From assembly GCF_015706575.1 (NCBI RefSeq), contig NW_024037076.1:9272777-9336776 (forward strand): 64,000 bases of DNA, written 5' to 3'. Every line of letters starts with the position of its first letter. Positions within the stretch are counted from its first letter, which is position 1. Made by a program: the position numbers and the translations under genes. Source of the stretch: Patiria miniata (Eukaryota; Echinodermata; Asteroidea; Valvatida; Asterinidae). This document shows positions 12,833 to 24,104 of this stretch, piece after piece. The notes beneath the pieces were generated by a model. It saw only the letters and a list, made by a program, of their open reading frames with translations. It did no database searches and had not been told where the DNA came from.

Positions 12833-15800
12833 CTGTAAATAAACACATAGGACTCATAGACCTAAGCTGGTATTTGAGCATCGTATTTTCAATCAAGGAA
12901 ACTATAGCAATGGTCTTATGAGAAGTTTATGAATTTATAACATTTTGGTAAAAAAATATTAAAAGGATAAAAAGATTAGAGTATTAAAAGGATAAAAAGA
13001 TAACGATTGATAATAAGGAAAAATCTAAAGAAATATCGATGTGATTTGTTTTTCAATTTTCTTTCCAATGCGTGGAGATGTCATTTGACACTCATGGTAA
13101 CAATTATATTTTACATTTTTCATTGCACAATTTAATACAAATATGAGTTAGTGATAAGTACTGATTACGCACCGTCCGTTGTTGCATAAGCGAAGTGTAC
13201 ATCCGCGGGGTTCCCAATATCTGCAATGAAGGTGTCTAGTTGTACCGGGACTAACTCTTCAAGTTGGTTAGATTCTTGGGCACCAGACGCAGTGTTAGGC
13301 CCGTCATGACTTACAGGTAGTGTGGTAACAAATTCTATTTTTCAGGGACACAGACACGAGTTTATCAAAAACACAAGACACAGCTTGTCACTGAGCACAC
13401 AAATCTGTTCAAGCGATTCAGAATGGATACAGTCACATCAAGTCGTTTCATTCATCTAGCCTTCACAACAGAAAAAAAATCCTATTTCACGATTATTGAC
13501 GTACGTATACATTTTGCATTAATTCAGAGATCACATTTTTGTTATTTATACGGTAGCTAGTTTGTGTTGTCATGAATGTGATAACTTAACATTTATAAAA
13601 ACATGATCAGAGAAGGGGACAGACCCAATACAAGCTTCGGCAAATTGTCTGACCTCCACATACTATTTTTCACAGTTCTGACAATGGTATGAAAATATAT
13701 TTGGAACCTGAAAGCTGGGGCAAGTTCGCGCAACAGCCATTAGTCGACCAATGGTTGGTTGGTGTCAAACAGTGCGCTTGCGCTATAACATTAAAGTGCG
13801 AATGACTCTAGTCGAACCGTTGTCAATAAATGGCGGTCACGAGTATGATTGTTTACGCTTTTTTACCTGTTGAAGAACCGAAAAATATCTCCGAGGCCAA
13901 CCAGCAGGTAGTACAACTCGCTACGTTTAATCATTTGTCAATGGTTCCCTCTGCACTTTACGGAACGAGGCTATTGCTAACCAGCGATGCGACCAGGCCC
14001 AGTAGGCTGGTTCCAAATAGTCGACTAGCGTAGTCCAACCATCGTCGACTAGACAGAGTTCGGGCTAACTTAGTCGAACTATGGTTAACAATAGTGCTTC
14101 CCCTGATTTCAACTGTTTGTAACCAGAAAATGGGGTCGTTAGAACGCCCTCAATTGGAAGGAATTGTACTCACTTCCCCTGCACGCCTGCACGAAGAACA
14201 TCTTGGGTTTCCCATCCAGCCCCGGACATTTATGGGGTTCCAGCTCCCGCTGCAAATCTCCCAGTTTCACCTGAACGTCATCAGTGCCGTAAATGACTCC
14301 TGTATCGCCGTGGCTCATCAATGCTATCACGGCTGAGTCGTGAGTGTGATTGAACTCGGAGGCGAAGTCCTTGAAAAACTTGGTGATATCCTGTAGAGGA
14401 AATCAACGAAAGGATAAAATACACATCATTTAAAATATTTTGCTAAGAATAAAATTCCTTGCAATACATTGATGAAAAAGTGCGCAGAAAAATACGTGGA
14501 CGCTCAATTTGTTTTCCGCCAAAAGACACTATAAATTGGACAATCACGCTCCATGCCATACGCACGTGCAAACCAGTGATTTCGTGACAACCAGTGACAT
14601 GCGAGAAAGACAGCCTTGAAGTCACGGCATATGCTCAGTTAGATAACTAGTACGGGCTATGGTAAACAGTCTTCTCTCGTTGGTTATGGGTTGACCAAAA
14701 TAACGAATATTTATTACTACTACATAATAGACCAGTTTCCTAATAAATTCAAATTCATGCACGCATGCGCATCAATAGGCTTTGAAGCATAAAGCGAAAT
14801 CTGTCCATTAAAAATGTACAGGTGGCAAACAAATTTTGTCATTTTTTTCAATTTCTCCAGGATTTGTCCCAGTTGTCTTTAAAAGTCCCTGAAATCGTCA
14901 TAGGTATTACTTTCTGGTCTTTTTTGGAAGGTACGAAATAAAAACTTTTAAAAATGCTTTAGAGTGCCAAGAAATAATTGTGTGATTTTGGGTACCATCC
15001 ACGCCGGCGCAAATGTTTTTTACCGTGCAACGGACGGTCACGTTGACTGGAGATCGTGCTTAAAAGCCCAGGCCGTCCCACACGAAAATCACGCTGCTCT
15101 ATATTGGTCAGCGGCAAAAAAATGCAACATTCTCGTCCAGCACTGCTAGTTCTTCAAAGATAGCAAAGGCAACATTTTCAATTCTCAGATATTTATTATT
15201 CAATAAATATGGAAGCCGGTTCGTGCCAGGTTTAAAAGCAAAAAAAAAAAAAAATAACGCAATAGTTTGTGAAATAACGCAATAGTTTGGCGAATTAATG
15301 TAGTAATTTTGCGAAATAAAACAATAATATTGTGAATGAATGCAAAAAGATATTTTTCAATCCTCAGATAGCAAATTAAGTAATACTATCGCGTGTTAAT
15401 TTGCAATACTATTCCATTTTTGAAATAATATATCAATAAGCATTGCCTTTTCTGCAATACTGCAATTTTTTTTAAAGTGATAAAATTTGAAAATTTGATA
15501 TATTTATGCGCAAGCGTGCATGAATTTGAATTTATTAGGAAACTGGTCTATGCATCAAAGTTCAGTCAACTTCGTATACGTGCGAGCGTGTAGAGCACGT
15601 TTGTTTTGTGTGCAGTAAGCTGTCAAATGCGGATCCAAGTTTACTGGCTTTGATTGAATATCATGTTAAATATAAGCATCAGAAATACTCGGCCGAATTC
15701 GGCCGAAAATGTAGAGAAACACATAAGGAATTAGCCACGGTTGAGCCAAGGTTGTCTTTCGCCTCAACTGGGGAATGTTTACTGTATACTGTTTATGGAT

Positions 15801-18800
15801 ATATGTGTGTGTGGCGTTCGTACTGTGATTGTGCAGGCTAGCAAATGGGCGTGGCGCTGTGCCATGGCGAGTACAGTTACATACAACGGGTACCGGACAA
15901 ATCAGCCTAATGCTGTACGGTAGCAGCCTCTCGCTCGTTCAGGGAACAAGCTAGACAGCCTTGGTCAAGTCTAGATTATCATAGGAGTCTGCTTTTCATA
16001 TGACACCGGTTCCAATGGTTCCAATGTAGACTGTTCACAACCCCCATAAAATACGGGGACCGGTAGCTAGTCCTCATTCAATTTAAGGCCATTAATATTG
16101 CATCATCTCAGCGTGCGCAGTATGATCCTACTCTTGCCATACAGTAAGCAAAATCGCCAATGTCTCCACGAAGGCAAATTTCAAACCTTTCAACAGCATT
16201 GGTTTCAAAATACTGAAAATTATGCCCCTGTCGTTAATATTGATAGTGATCTGAGACACTTTCAAATTCGAAGCTCATCCCCACACAAACTGCACATTAG
16301 TGGTAGCCGTTGTTGACATTTTGCAATAGGAGCGTTCTGCGCTAACATTACTGTTGTGATTTTTGTGTTTAGGGTGCAGGAACCAGACCTAGGCCAGTCC
16401 TGCATATAATTTGCATACATTAGGAAGAAAACCTCCTGAGGATTCATTGACAGATACCTGAAGGACAAAGAAGCTTCACGGTGTTTAGTGGGTATAGCTT
16501 AAGTTGAAATGACTTCACACTTATTAAACCATTGATATGACGTCACACTATTGTTAAAAGTGTTGATTCGGATCTATTTAACCATTGCTATGACGTCACA
16601 CTATTGTTAAAAGTGTGGATTCGGAACTACGAATCTGTTACGCTGGTCCCAAAGTGTGGATTCGGAACGAAGAATCTTTAGTAAAGTGTGGATTCGGAAT
16701 TACGAATCCACACTTTGAACACGTCAGACAATTGCTCTCTATAATGAGCATTAATAGGACCGTATGCGTGAAAATTTCCTTCCAAAATTACCAATGCATC
16801 TTCCCTGTCAGATTTTCCGCCGTTCGTTACTGCAAAACCTACTTCGAGTCAGAAAGAAATCATCGTCTGAACTATCAATTTGACGACGGAAGGAGCAGGG
16901 ACAAATGTTGCAACCTGACGCCACTTTTTTTCTCCATATTTCATCTCAATGAAGGGCATTCATTGCAAAAAATGATGATAGACATGAATCTGGGACTGAG
17001 AAATATTTCCAATACTTTTAAAAACAATTCTTGACTCTCCATAGACGTTGTACACAATCGCAGAAGTGGCGTCAAGTTGCAACATTTATCCCAAGTCTTT
17101 TCATCTCCACTCACTGTAAATGCAAATACTTCTTTTGACGCAATGGTTTAAGTCGAAGAATACACTCGCAAGTGTGGATTCCTAATTTACGAATTCACTC
17201 GGCGCTTCGCGCCTCGTGAATTCTTAAATTACGAATCCACACTTTCTCGTGTATTCTCCTTAACCGAATCGCTTACACTGGTCACAAAGTGTGGATTCGG
17301 AACGACGAATCTTTAGTAAAGTGTGGATTCGGAATTACTAATCCACACTTTGAACACGTCGGACAATTGTTCTCCATAAAGAGCATGGATAGGACCGTCT
17401 GCGTGAAAATTTGCTTTCCGAAAATTACCAATGCATCTTCACTGTCAGATTTTCCGCCGTCACTGCAAAATCTACTTTTAGTCAGAAAGAAATCGTTGTC
17501 TGAACTATCCTTATTTAAGTAAAGAGCCTGTACACACAAAATGACTTGTACGGGTGTGTCGATACACATGCTAAACACGCTAGGAAACAATGTTGCAACC
17601 TGACGCCACTTCCGCGCTTGTGTAAAACGTCTATGGAGAGTCTTATCAAGTATTACCTAACAATTTTGGAAACATTTATCAGTCCCAGATTCATGTCTTA
17701 TCATCATTTTTGCAAAGAATGACCTTCATTGAGATGATATATGAAGAAAAAAGTGACGTCAGGTTACAGCATTCTTTCCAATACTTCTGTTGACGCAATG
17801 GAGCACTTCGCGCCTAGTGAATTCTTAAATTACGAATCTACACTTTCTCGTGTATTCTCCTTAACCGAACCGGATAGGTGTACATGACATTTATTTTTTT
17901 ACCTCTCCTTTAAGATTCTTGTGGCAACTTGGTGTGTATCCAAGTTCTTTAAAGAGATGTTCCATATTTGCCGTATCAATCTGTGAGCCTTCCCGCCGAC
18001 TGTTTCGGTTGAAATCGATGTTGTTTAGAATGAATGCAAGTCCTTTGCACTTCGACTTTACCTCATAAGTCTGTAAATTGTAAAAAACAAACAAACAGAA
18101 AACACTCCATACAATGTCATGTGGGCTTAAAAATAAAAAGCAAAATGACATTTACTACGATCTACAAAAAGCCTAAATTCGAAGTAACATAAGTGTATGC
18201 TTCCATTACAAGTTTTGGATCCAGCATATCCGGCGTGGGTCCAGATGTCTTCATCTTATGAGCTGCATAAGAACCTTTAGAGTCGGGCTCCACTGCAGAC
18301 AAGTCATCTGCAATTTGGGCAGCATTCAAAGCACCTTCATTGTGGGAAGAAATCGACAAGCATATTAGTCAGGTGGAATGGGTGGAATCGTTATGGGTGG
18401 AATCGTGACCGACTGGTTCAAAGCACCAAACTTGGAAGATGAATTCTTCTAGCCCCAGAGAAGATAATTAGGAGTCATCGAGGGGCGAAGATACAGGGGT
18501 GGGGATGCACGCCCTCTATACCCCCCATAAAAAAAAAAAAAAAATCGTCGCCTCCGAGTCACCCCCCCCCCCCCAAAAAAAAAGTAATAAATAAATAAAT
18601 AAATAAATAGCAACTGGAAATTTGGCAACCGGAGAAAATCCATTACTTAAAAGTAACAATGCTGAACTTGTTTAACATAAATTTAGTGTTTTTTCCAAAT
18701 TGTTTTGTTTATTTTTGTCAAGAAAACAGCGTCCCAAGGGGAAAACGGTACCCAAATCATGTATTCCTTTGAGCATGAAAAAAATGGTGCCCCTGTGGGT

Positions 18801-21800
18801 AATTCCAGCGTTAAACAATGAAATATAATATAGTTAATGATTCAGTGGAAATAATGATCAACACGTCTGGTTTTAATACAATAAAGCTATGTTGTAATAC
18901 TTTTAATATTGCTCTGTCACAGACAATGTAACGCGGCTGGAATTTTCAAAATTTCAAAAACATGAATTCAAAGGTCCGTAAAGTTTCGTTAAGAAGATTT
19001 TTATTTACCTGCCCTCTCTGGCGGCGCAGCTGCTTTATTGATAGTGAGGGTGACTTGACTACCAACACTGATAGGGTTGTAAGAACCGTCAACACGGTCG
19101 ATGGATCCGATGTATGCACCCTGTTGTTGTGAATCTAAAACAACACAATCAAAATATCAGCACAGTATAATTATCGCATCATTCGCCCATTTAGGGCACA
19201 GTTTGTTCATTGATATTGAATGAAAAATGGTCTGCGTGTTTTGGGGTGTTTTTTTCCTTTTGAAAGACTTGTTTTCTAATGAGAAAAACAGTTTGTATTT
19301 TTCACTTTATGGCTGGGAAATTTCATTAGATTAGATTTTTCGCTAACTGTAAGCAGAGGCAAGAAATTGGGCCCCGGACCTAACGAGAATCCATTTGCCG
19401 AGGTAACATCCCTTTGATTTCTTATAACAAAGGTGGAGCTTAACTTAAAAATCTAATTATTTAATGTCTTTGCTATGAAAGTCAACAAACTATTATGCAA
19501 GAATCATATTTTTCTTCTAGCAAAACTAAGGGCGATTGATAATATAGTGAGATGTCTTTTACGAGGCACCGTACAATCACACAGCCCAGAAAAATATATA
19601 CAAACGCGCACTCAGTGCTGTGAACGCGCTAATATCAGCCCTTTTCTGCCTGCACACCAAAGAGTGAGTGTCGTGTGCAAATTCAAATGAGCAAAACTTG
19701 TAGATTCTTTACATTTCTATTGTCAAAATTCAGGTTCTCTGCTACCGCTTGGCTAGGTTAAAGTTTATTTAATGTGGACGAAAGGAGAAATTTTGGGGTG
19801 AATTAATCTTCGCAATCTCAAAGTTTCAAACACCATGTGTCACATGTTGATTTATTACAATACGACTGTTTCATGTCAGGTGCAATTTGGAGGGCTAGTT
19901 CACAACACAGCCGTACACTGGCCAGGCGTTCGGGGAACCGGGGAATCTTAGGAACCACACTTTGAACCAGGAACCTGATTAAGATATTAGAACCAAGAAT
20001 ATTAGGAACCTGATTAAAATATTAGAAACAATTTATAGAGCTGGAAGTTGAATTTAAGTTATATGATTTTTGTAACACTTGTTTTGTGAGTTAGATTGAG
20101 ATTCAGATCCAGAACTATTGTAATTGATTCGTAAACAAGTAATCTGTAACACGTTCATGCGACCAAGCATGCATAATGTGACTCCTAGTGTATTTGTGTC
20201 TGTTTGACTAGCGTCCTTAAATCTAATCATTTGAGTGGACCACCTTAATGGCGTACCGCTACAATAATATATATTGGGATGTTATCCCGGATTGCCATTA
20301 ATATTGCTTGAAATTCATTTCGTCTGCATGCTCTTCTTTTGGCTTCATAAATATTGAGATGATTTCAGTCTGAAATAGATGGTACGGAAAATTTTGATTA
20401 TAATATGGCATGCCCATCGGATTTAAACCCAGTATTATGGTCAATATCTTTCATTCAGGATAAACTTCCTAAAATATTTTGAAACTCATCACAAATCAGA
20501 TTAGAGTAGGCAATCTAATGTCACAACCGTGTTGAAGGGAACATTTTGACAGAAAAAGGAATAAATTGACCACCCCTTTTATTGAAAGGATAAGGGTCGT
20601 CACTTGAAATTATTGTTTAAAAAACACGGCTGGAAACACCTTCCTATGATGGAAGTTGAGGGTGGTGGAAACGTCCGACCCCTTACGACACTTGGTCATA
20701 TGTTTTTAAGTACATGAAAGGGCCAGCTCTGCACTACCGGTACAATAAGTAGTACTTAACCCCGCCCCATTAACGAGTTATAATCACGAAACATATCAAG
20801 GCAACCATTTCAGGTAAAATGACTCGTTTACCCCCACTAATGCCCCCACCACCACTAACAATATTTACTATAGGGATGCCATAAACATGATTGGGTTTTT
20901 GTCTACAAGCAGTACCAATACAAATCCGGTAAATGCATTTTGCTCAGCCAAAAAATGGACTAAAACATTGGTCGAAGCAAACGTGTTTATATGTACAACA
21001 CAATTTAAATTAAAACAAAAATGGAAAAAGGAGATCTCATTTTAATATAGAAAAGAAGTTAAATTGCAGGGCCTTAGTTTTTTGAACAAACAACCGTTGG
21101 GATTTAATTAATTGCTGTAATAATTTGTTACTTCAAAAATACCTGCAGTGGGATTTCCAGACAGAGGATTTGGTGAGGCTGTACCTGCATCAGAAAAAGG
21201 ATAAGTGTAAACACTACTATAGGGTGCAACCGAGTTAATAAATTCACATAGAGACCAGTGTTCAAACTCCATACTTCCAAATTCTTTGACAAACACTCAA
21301 AACTCTCACAGGTGTTTAGACCGCACAATAAATATGATTTTCAACATATCGTCTTTCATTTTCCTTTCACTTTTTATAGTTACTAGGGATGCCGTAAATA
21401 TGACTGGGTTTTTATCTACAAGCAGTACCAATACAAATCCGGTAAATGCATTTTGCTCAGCCCCCCCAAAATGGACGAAAACATTGGTCGAAGCAAACGT
21501 AATTATAATATGTTCAACGAAATTTAAATTAAAACAAAAGTTGAAAAAGATAAAAAGGAGATCTCATTTTAGTATAGAAAGGATTTTAAATTGCAGGGCC
21601 TAAGTTTTTGGACAAATAACTGTTGGGATTTAGTTAATTGCTGTGACAATTTGAAACTTAAAGAATACCTGCAGTGGGATTCCCAGACTGTGGTTCTTGT
21701 GAAACTGTACCTGCATCAGAAAAAAAGTCAAGTGTAAACACTGTAATGAGTACCTAAAGGGGTATATTGGAAAGTTCTGAGAGCCATACGATTGGGAAAT

Positions 21801-23859
21801 TGAAGAGATATGATAATGAACCTCTAGCCCGGTCTTGGGGCTCCCAATTCTGAGTATCTTGGATGCAAATTGGGCTCGAAAGTGGCGCTTTTTTGCCTTG
21901 TTGTGGAGGGATCGTTTTTCAAGATGGCTACTTTTCCGCTTTGGGGAAAATAGGGGTCGTCTTCTTTGGGTGCGAATATCTCGAAAATTCAAAGGTCAAC
22001 CCTCCAAAAAATGAAAAGCAAATGAAAGATGATATGTTGTTCATCATTTTTCTGTGCAATTTGAATACCTGCGAGAGTTCTGAGTATTTTTTAAAGAATT
22101 GTGAAGTATGGGCATTTAGCACTAGTGCCTAAGGGATTTTATATACAGGGTTGCACCCATAAGGTTGCAGACCAGTAAATAAACTGCCTTAGACCCCAAT
22201 GATAAATGCCCCAACTTCAAAAATTCAGGAATAATACTAACAACTCTCCAAGGTATTCTAGACACACATCAAATGAAAGCTAATTTCATCATCTTTTATT
22301 ATCTTTTATTTTTTTTAGGGGGGGGGGAGCTAACTGAGACTTTTAGGAGAAATTTCCATCCGAAGATGACCACCCCTTTAAATGGTCCTGAAGCCCATTG
22401 CCATTTTGAAAAAACGACGCCTACACTCCATTGCAAAACAGAGCGCTTTTAGGGCTCCAATTTCATCCAAATTGCACAGAACTACAAGCTCACAGTCCTG
22501 TGCACAGCTTCCACCCATATTTTTTACAAACCCTCAAGTTCAGGTCCCACAATTTGCTCAAATAGCGAAGAATTCGAGGGCATGAAAATCGTGATTTGGC
22601 CAGCGTAGGCGAATTCGGACCGATTTAATGGCCTGCAACCTAATAAGCGAAGTTTTGAAAAAAAGACCATTGCTTCCAAAATGCTCGAAATTGGAAGCCC
22701 CAAGTCCAGGCCAGAGATGCAGTGCCCTTTGTCTTCAATCCTCAAATGTTATGTCTCTAAAACCTCTTTCGACGAATAAGCGAAAACCCTGTTTCGATAT
22801 ATTTGCGTTTGAAGTTGGACATTTTTTCTGGGCGTCGTTTTTTACCCTAAATATTTTGATACTAACCCTTTTGGTGTATATTCGAAATAAAATAGGAAAC
22901 GTATCCATCAGGTCATTTATTTAATCAGAAAAGTTGTGCGATATGATTTATTTGATCGTAAACGTATTCCTTAGTTTGTCAAATTACAAACTCTCCAATA
23001 GCCGGTTGATCTTTACACCGTTTGTATGCTATTCGTCAGTTTGTCGGATTATGCGCGCGTACCAAATTCGTTGGTACTTTGAACGCACACCTCACATAAG
23101 CTGGTTACCAGCGAAATGTTTGAATGCTATTCTTCAGTTTGTCGGATCGCATGCACGCGCAATCCGACAAACTGACGAATAACATTCGATGGTACTTTGA
23201 ACGCACACCTCACATTAGCTGGTTACCAGCGAAATGTTTGTATGCTATTTGTCAGTTTATCGGATCGCATGCACGCGATCTCCGACAAACTGACGATTAA
23301 CATTCGTTGGTACTTTGAACGCACACCTTACATAAGCTGAAGAAAAAAAATTGAAAAACATGAATTCATAGGGCCTGAAAGTTACGTTACGAAGATTTGT
23401 ATTTACCTGCCCTCTCTGACGGTGCAGCTGCTTCATTGACAGTGAAGGCGACTTTACTACCAACACTGATAGGGTTGAAAGAACCGCTAACATTGCGGAT
23501 GGATTCGATGTGTGCACCTTGTTGTTGGGAACCTAAAACGACACAATCAAATAATCAGCACGGTATAATTATCGCATCACTAGCACAGTTATGGCACGGT
23601 TTGTTCATTGATGTTGAATGAAAAATGGTCTGCGTGTTTATGTTTCCTATTGGAAGATTTGGTTTGTAATGAGAAAAAAAGTTTGTTTTTTTACTTTACA
23701 GCTGGGCATTCTCAAAGAGGTCGTCATTGGATCTTCTTTCTTGGATCCTTAGCATTACTCACCTGCTGGTCCGGATGGTGCCGTGGCCCCCTGTTGCATC
23801 TTGGTCTTGTCATCGTCCGTTTGACCCTTAACACAATGCCCACTCAAGGTTCTCTTCAT
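12567..23859 (-). CDS. Caspase gene with duplicated beta-motif N-terminal exons (10-exon model)
   Basis: Cysteine-aspartate protease of the apoptosis/inflammation type, read on the minus strand. Exons: 23859-23763, 23532-23407, 21709-21668, 21184-21143, 19134-19009, 18334-18189, 18070-17903, 14390-14174, 13334-13173 and 12832-12567. Every intron is GT-AG, every junction keeps phase, and the total is 1392 bases (463 codons plus stop). The catalytic His lies in MSHGD and the catalytic Cys in QACRG, both in the exon at 14.3 kb. The p10 signature reads YLSLRN...GSFFVQALC. The S1 arginine is kept, but the usual Trp of SWRN is Leu. No CARD, DED or death domain is seen upstream; the N-terminus instead holds two copies of a 42-residue beta-rich module and two copies of a 14-residue linker. 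The start is an ATG with an in-frame TAA 15 bases upstream. Catalytic residues are present, so activity is plausible. The first exon and the acceptor at 18334 are the least certain parts. Confidence 0.8.
13173..13334 (-). CDS. Caspase gene exon 9: inter-subunit linker and start of p10
   Basis: Starts after GAAAAATAG (weak pyrimidine tract) and ends GACG|GTGCGT. It encodes the variable linker between the large and small subunits, with SHDGP as a possible cleavage site, then DVHFAYATTDG, the family's ADFLIAYAT-like strand. The split glycine codon joins to YLSLRN in the next exon exactly where caspases require it. Confidence 0.82.
13730..14090. repeat. Small inverted-repeat element in a caspase intron
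   Basis: tagtcgaccaatggttgg at about 13741 is mirrored by ccaaccatcgtcgacta at about 14036, with further tagtcgaac motifs. Probably a MITE remnant. Confidence 0.35.
14174..14390 (-). CDS. Caspase gene exon 8: catalytic His and Cys
   Basis: Acceptor TTTCCTCTACAG, donor GGAA|GTGAGT. Reads DITKFFKDFA, then ALMSHGDTGVIYG with the catalytic His, then KPKMFFVQACRG with the nucleophilic Cys. These two motifs are diagnostic of caspases. Phase 0 entry and phase 1 exit match the flanking exons. Confidence 0.92.
14724..15556. mobile_element. TIR element (about 830 bases) in a caspase intron
   Basis: Left end atagaccagtttcctaataa and continuing to atgcacgcatgcgc (14724-14770) is mirrored at 15503-15553 (gcgcaagcgtgcatgaattt to aaactggtctat). 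The interior holds a degenerate array of aataacgcaatagttt units at 15254-15345. No transposase; a MITE. Confidence 0.75.
16540..17875. mobile_element. Multi-palindromic fold-back cluster in a caspase intron
   Basis: Repeated unit aaagtgtggattcgga with its inverse cgaatccacacttt occurs at 16610, 16685, 16700, 17170-17255, 17287 and 17325. 16700-16880 is directly repeated at 17340-17510. 16880-17095 is present in inverted orientation at 17590-17790 (gttgcaacctgacgccactt ends both arms). No coding product is supported. Confidence 0.75.
17903..18070 (-). CDS. Caspase gene exon 7: start of p20 subunit
   Basis: Acceptor ACAATTTACAG, donor GAG|GTAAAA, phase 0-0. It encodes TYEVKSKCKGLAFILNN followed by RREGS, D and LFKELGY, the standard first strands and helix of the caspase p20 domain. 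The Arg before Glu-Gly-Ser fits the S1-pocket arginine of the family. Confidence 0.85.
18189..18334 (-). CDS. Caspase gene exon 6: linker to protease domain
   Basis: Begins after CACAATGAAG in phase 1 and ends at TTAT|GTTACT in phase 0; both phases match the neighbours. It encodes a polar Asp/Ser/Pro/Lys linker starting GALNAAQIADDL and including EPDSKGS, with Asp residues that could serve as maturation sites. The acceptor has a modest pyrimidine tract; CAAATTGCAG about 22 bases further in is an alternative but breaks phase. Confidence 0.55.
19009..19134 (-). CDS. Caspase gene exon 5: beta-motif module copy R2
   Basis: 126-base phase 1-1 exon between TTGTTTTAG and GCAG|GTAAAT. The product begins SQQQGAYIGSI, has the core NPISVGSQVTLTI and ends APPERAG. 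It parallels exon 2 residue for residue and the introns on both sides are also alike, so the block arose by duplication of exon plus flanks. Confidence 0.7.
20230..21240. repeat. Caspase intron sequence, upstream half of duplicated unit
   Basis: 20874-21240 (agggatgccataaacatgat to gataagtgtaaacac) is a direct copy of 21385-21760, each including a microexon. 20230-20460 also matches 56240-56400 near the pseudo-microexon. Confidence 0.75.
21143..21184 (-). CDS. Caspase gene microexon copy 2 (42 bases)
   Basis: Same length, phase and splice sites as the copy at 21.7 kb (acceptor TCTGATGCAG, donor GCAG|GTATTT). It encodes TASPNPLSGNPTA between two split glycine codons. It is a flexible linker between the two beta-motif modules. 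Confidence 0.65.
21385..21760. repeat. Caspase intron sequence, downstream copy of duplicated unit
   Basis: Second copy of the microexon unit, offset about 510 bases; shares gcagtaccaatacaaatccg, aaaacattggtcgaagcaaa and aaggagatctcatttt. Confidence 0.8.
21668..21709 (-). CDS. Caspase gene microexon copy 1 (42 bases)
   Basis: Bounded by TCTGATGCAG and GCAG|GTATTC, phase 1-1. It encodes a Gly/Pro/Ser-type linker with SGNPTAG at the end. Together with several hundred bases of flanking intron it is a direct duplicate of the unit holding the next microexon. It adds 14 residues and keeps frame. Confidence 0.65.
23024..23340. repeat. Tandem hairpin repeat beside caspase exon 2
   Basis: Two and a half copies of a roughly 130-base unit containing ggtactttgaacgcacacct and ttaccagcgaaatgtttg. 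Each full unit contains a perfect or near-perfect hairpin, cagtttgtcggatcgcatgc paired with gatccgacaaactg-type sequence. Lies 70 bases 3' (on the transcript) of the R1 exon donor. Confidence 0.75.
23407..23532 (-). CDS. Caspase gene exon 2: beta-motif module copy R1
   Basis: Acceptor CGTTTTAG and donor GCAG|GTAAAT bound a 126-base phase 1-1 exon, which can be duplicated or skipped without shifting frame. The product starts SQQQGAHIESI, has the core NPISVGSKVAFTV and ends APSERAG. Exon, intron edges and flanks closely match the exon at 19.1 kb and more distantly the one at 62.5 kb. The core has the hydrophobic-x-hydrophobic-Gly layout of RHIM-like amyloid motifs, but it could also be read as an Ig-type B strand without its cysteine. 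No catalytic function is expected. Confidence 0.7.
23763..23859 (-). CDS. Caspase gene exon 1 (putative start exon)
   Basis: Starts at ATG 23859-23857 with G at -3 and an in-frame TAA shortly upstream, so the reading frame cannot extend further 5' without splicing. It encodes about 32 polar residues (many Lys/Asp/Gln, ending APSGPAG) and stops at a strong donor, GCAG|GTGAGT, in phase 1. A possible acceptor (TTTACATACAG) lies at about 23887, so this may be the second exon of the transcript with a 5' UTR exon further upstream. Another frame across the same exon is open for a short stretch but ends at a stop before the donor. Confidence 0.45.
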
Positions 23860-24104
23860 CTCGATCCCTCTTTAAAAGCCCTGTATGTAAATTTAAAAAA
23901 AAATGAATAAAATAGTATGAATAAAATAGTTTCTCAAATTCTTGTTATACATTTTCAACGACCTCACTTTGCCAAAGAAAACTGAGAAGCAAAACTCTCA
24001 ACTCAAAGTGACGGTCATGGGGAAAAAATCATAAATAATGAGCTGCTTGACTACCAAAAACGTACATTTTCATAAAGTAGACGTATTTTTTGAGGGCATT
24101 TAGA

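Noticed and set aside
16615..17034. 139-codon plus-strand frame
   Set aside because: Lies entirely in the palindromic repeat cluster; the repeated copy at 17289 is broken, and no domain is visible.
23763..23886. Death-domain ending (LLKRDRDEENLEWALC frame) in caspase exon 1
   Set aside because: That frame stops before the donor and its phase does not join exon 2; the ATG frame does.
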